Assembly (NCBI RefSeq): GCF_037477895.1 | Contig: NZ_CP132745.1 | Location: forward strand, 248,001 to 312,000 | From: Mycetohabitans endofungorum | GTDB lineage: Bacteria > Pseudomonadota > Gammaproteobacteria > Burkholderiales > Burkholderiaceae | DNA: 64,000 nt | Direction of reading: 5' to 3' | Part shown: positions 63,677 to 64,000 of the stretch, in pieces | How the letters are laid out: each line of letters opens with the position of its first letter | How positions within the stretch are numbered: the first letter of the stretch is position 1 | Notes under the pieces: model-generated | What the model saw: only the letters and a program-made list of their open reading frames with translations | Databases searched by the model: none | What the model was told of the DNA's origin: nothing | Program-made: the position numbers and the translations under genes

Positions 63677-64000
63677 TCAGACACCCTCGTGCGCGAGCCG
63701 AATTTCCTCGTCCATGAGCCGCTCGTGGATCGCTTCATAGGTGTATGCCGACAGCCATTGATTGTCGGCGTACGTCATGACGTCGTAGTGAGTTTCGCCG
63801 GGTAAAGCGCGCATTGGTATCGCCAGGGCGGGGTCGCCGACGTCAAAGCCGACGAATCGATTGTCGGGCACGGTGGTGATCAAGCCGTCGGGATAGGGAA
63901 ACCCTGGTTCATCAGGATCGCGCTCCTGCTTTTCGCGAGGAAAACCAGGATGGCGCCGCTGAAAGGTATGCCCCAATTCATGCGCACCATACCAGTCGGC
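63677..64000 (-). CDS. Metzincin-like zinc metalloprotease, C-terminal part
   Basis: The gene enters from the right edge. The zinc motif HELGHTFQRRH (63950-63982) follows the metzincin HExxHxxxxxH spacing, with Gln in place of the usual Gly. YDVMTYADNQWLSAYTYEAI about 55 residues later supplies the Met-turn. About 108 residues are visible, ending HERLMDEEIRLAHEGV. It is the first visible gene of the Lod operon, so it may process the oxidase or be co-released with it. The N-terminus and any signal peptide lie outside. Confidence 0.8.
   Translation of the reverse strand, partial: ADWYGAHELGHTFQRRHPGFPREKQERDPDEPGFPYPDGLITTVPDNRFVGFDVGDPALAIPMRALPGETHYDVMTYADNQWLSAYTYEAIHERLMDEEIRLAHEGV

Noticed and set aside
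1-64000. CRISPR arrays, tRNA or rRNA genes
   Set aside because: No spaced direct repeats of CRISPR type and no tRNA or rRNA sequence noticed on reading; a covariance-model scan was not possible.

Overview
The window looks like part of a high-GC betaproteobacterial replicon, family Burkholderiaceae. DUF3022, YeiH with a divergent LysR, an S21 with a TTG start, and an unusually dense load of decayed insertion sequences all point this way. An F-box-like, probably host-directed protein at the left edge, the many frameshifted genes, and scattered relics of natural-product enzymes suggest a host-associated lineage undergoing genome decay. Mycetohabitans (the former Burkholderia rhizoxinica group, endosymbionts of Rhizopus) would fit. 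That placement is an inference from gene content; no rRNA or housekeeping marker was available to test it.

Layout. 1-1.4 kb: 5'-truncated, frameshifted F-box-like gene. 1.8-11.5 kb: ordinary chromosome-like genes (YeiH transporter and divergent LysR, PAP2 phosphatase, DUF3022, P-loop kinase, orphan cydX, universal stress protein, purine nucleoside permease-like protein, GTP cyclohydrolase II, heptosyltransferase-like protein, OmpW). Between ompW and the next gene lie an FNR-type palindrome and a 13-copy hexamer that can form G-quadruplexes. 11.7-21.2 kb: a LysR gene divergent from a tight eight-gene operon: TauE-type permease, HpaB-type flavin monooxygenase, Rieske oxygenase, class III aminotransferase, ornithine/lysine N-hydroxylase-like monooxygenase, PaiB-like FMN protein, AFG1/ZapE-like ATPase and tautomerase. 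This is the best candidate for an undescribed small-molecule pathway. 21.4-38.8 kb: IS3 relic, rpsU, frameshifted AEC transporter, large MscS channel, 2HCT carboxylate transporter beside an NRPS/IS3 relic, mscL, uracil-DNA glycosylase, cupin, DUF488, AraC, broken clcA, rraA and GNAT genes, and a tyrosine-recombinase-like protein that appears to lack catalytic residues.

39-51 kb is an accessory graveyard. It holds a broken TauD-like dioxygenase, an O-methyltransferase that looks less GC-rich than its surroundings, fragments of IS3, IS4, IS481, IS30 and ISL3, a hydrolase/TetR pair, a PLP-decarboxylase relic, a FitAB-type toxin-antitoxin pair, and a second PIN toxin-antitoxin module lying between duplicated recombinase fragments. 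51.2-54.6 kb: a phage-type endolysin plus holin-like gene, a tiny membrane ORF, a signal-peptide protein and a subtilisin-like protease with no signal peptide. This arrangement suggests lysis-mediated (type 10-like) release.

54.8-59.8 kb is a nested set of transposons. An intact IS110-family element sits in istB of an IS21 element, and that IS21 element is itself inserted in an IS481 transposase gene. 59.9-64 kb: a LodA/LodB-type quinone-cofactor oxidase operon with an accessory protein and a metzincin-like metalloprotease that runs off the right edge.
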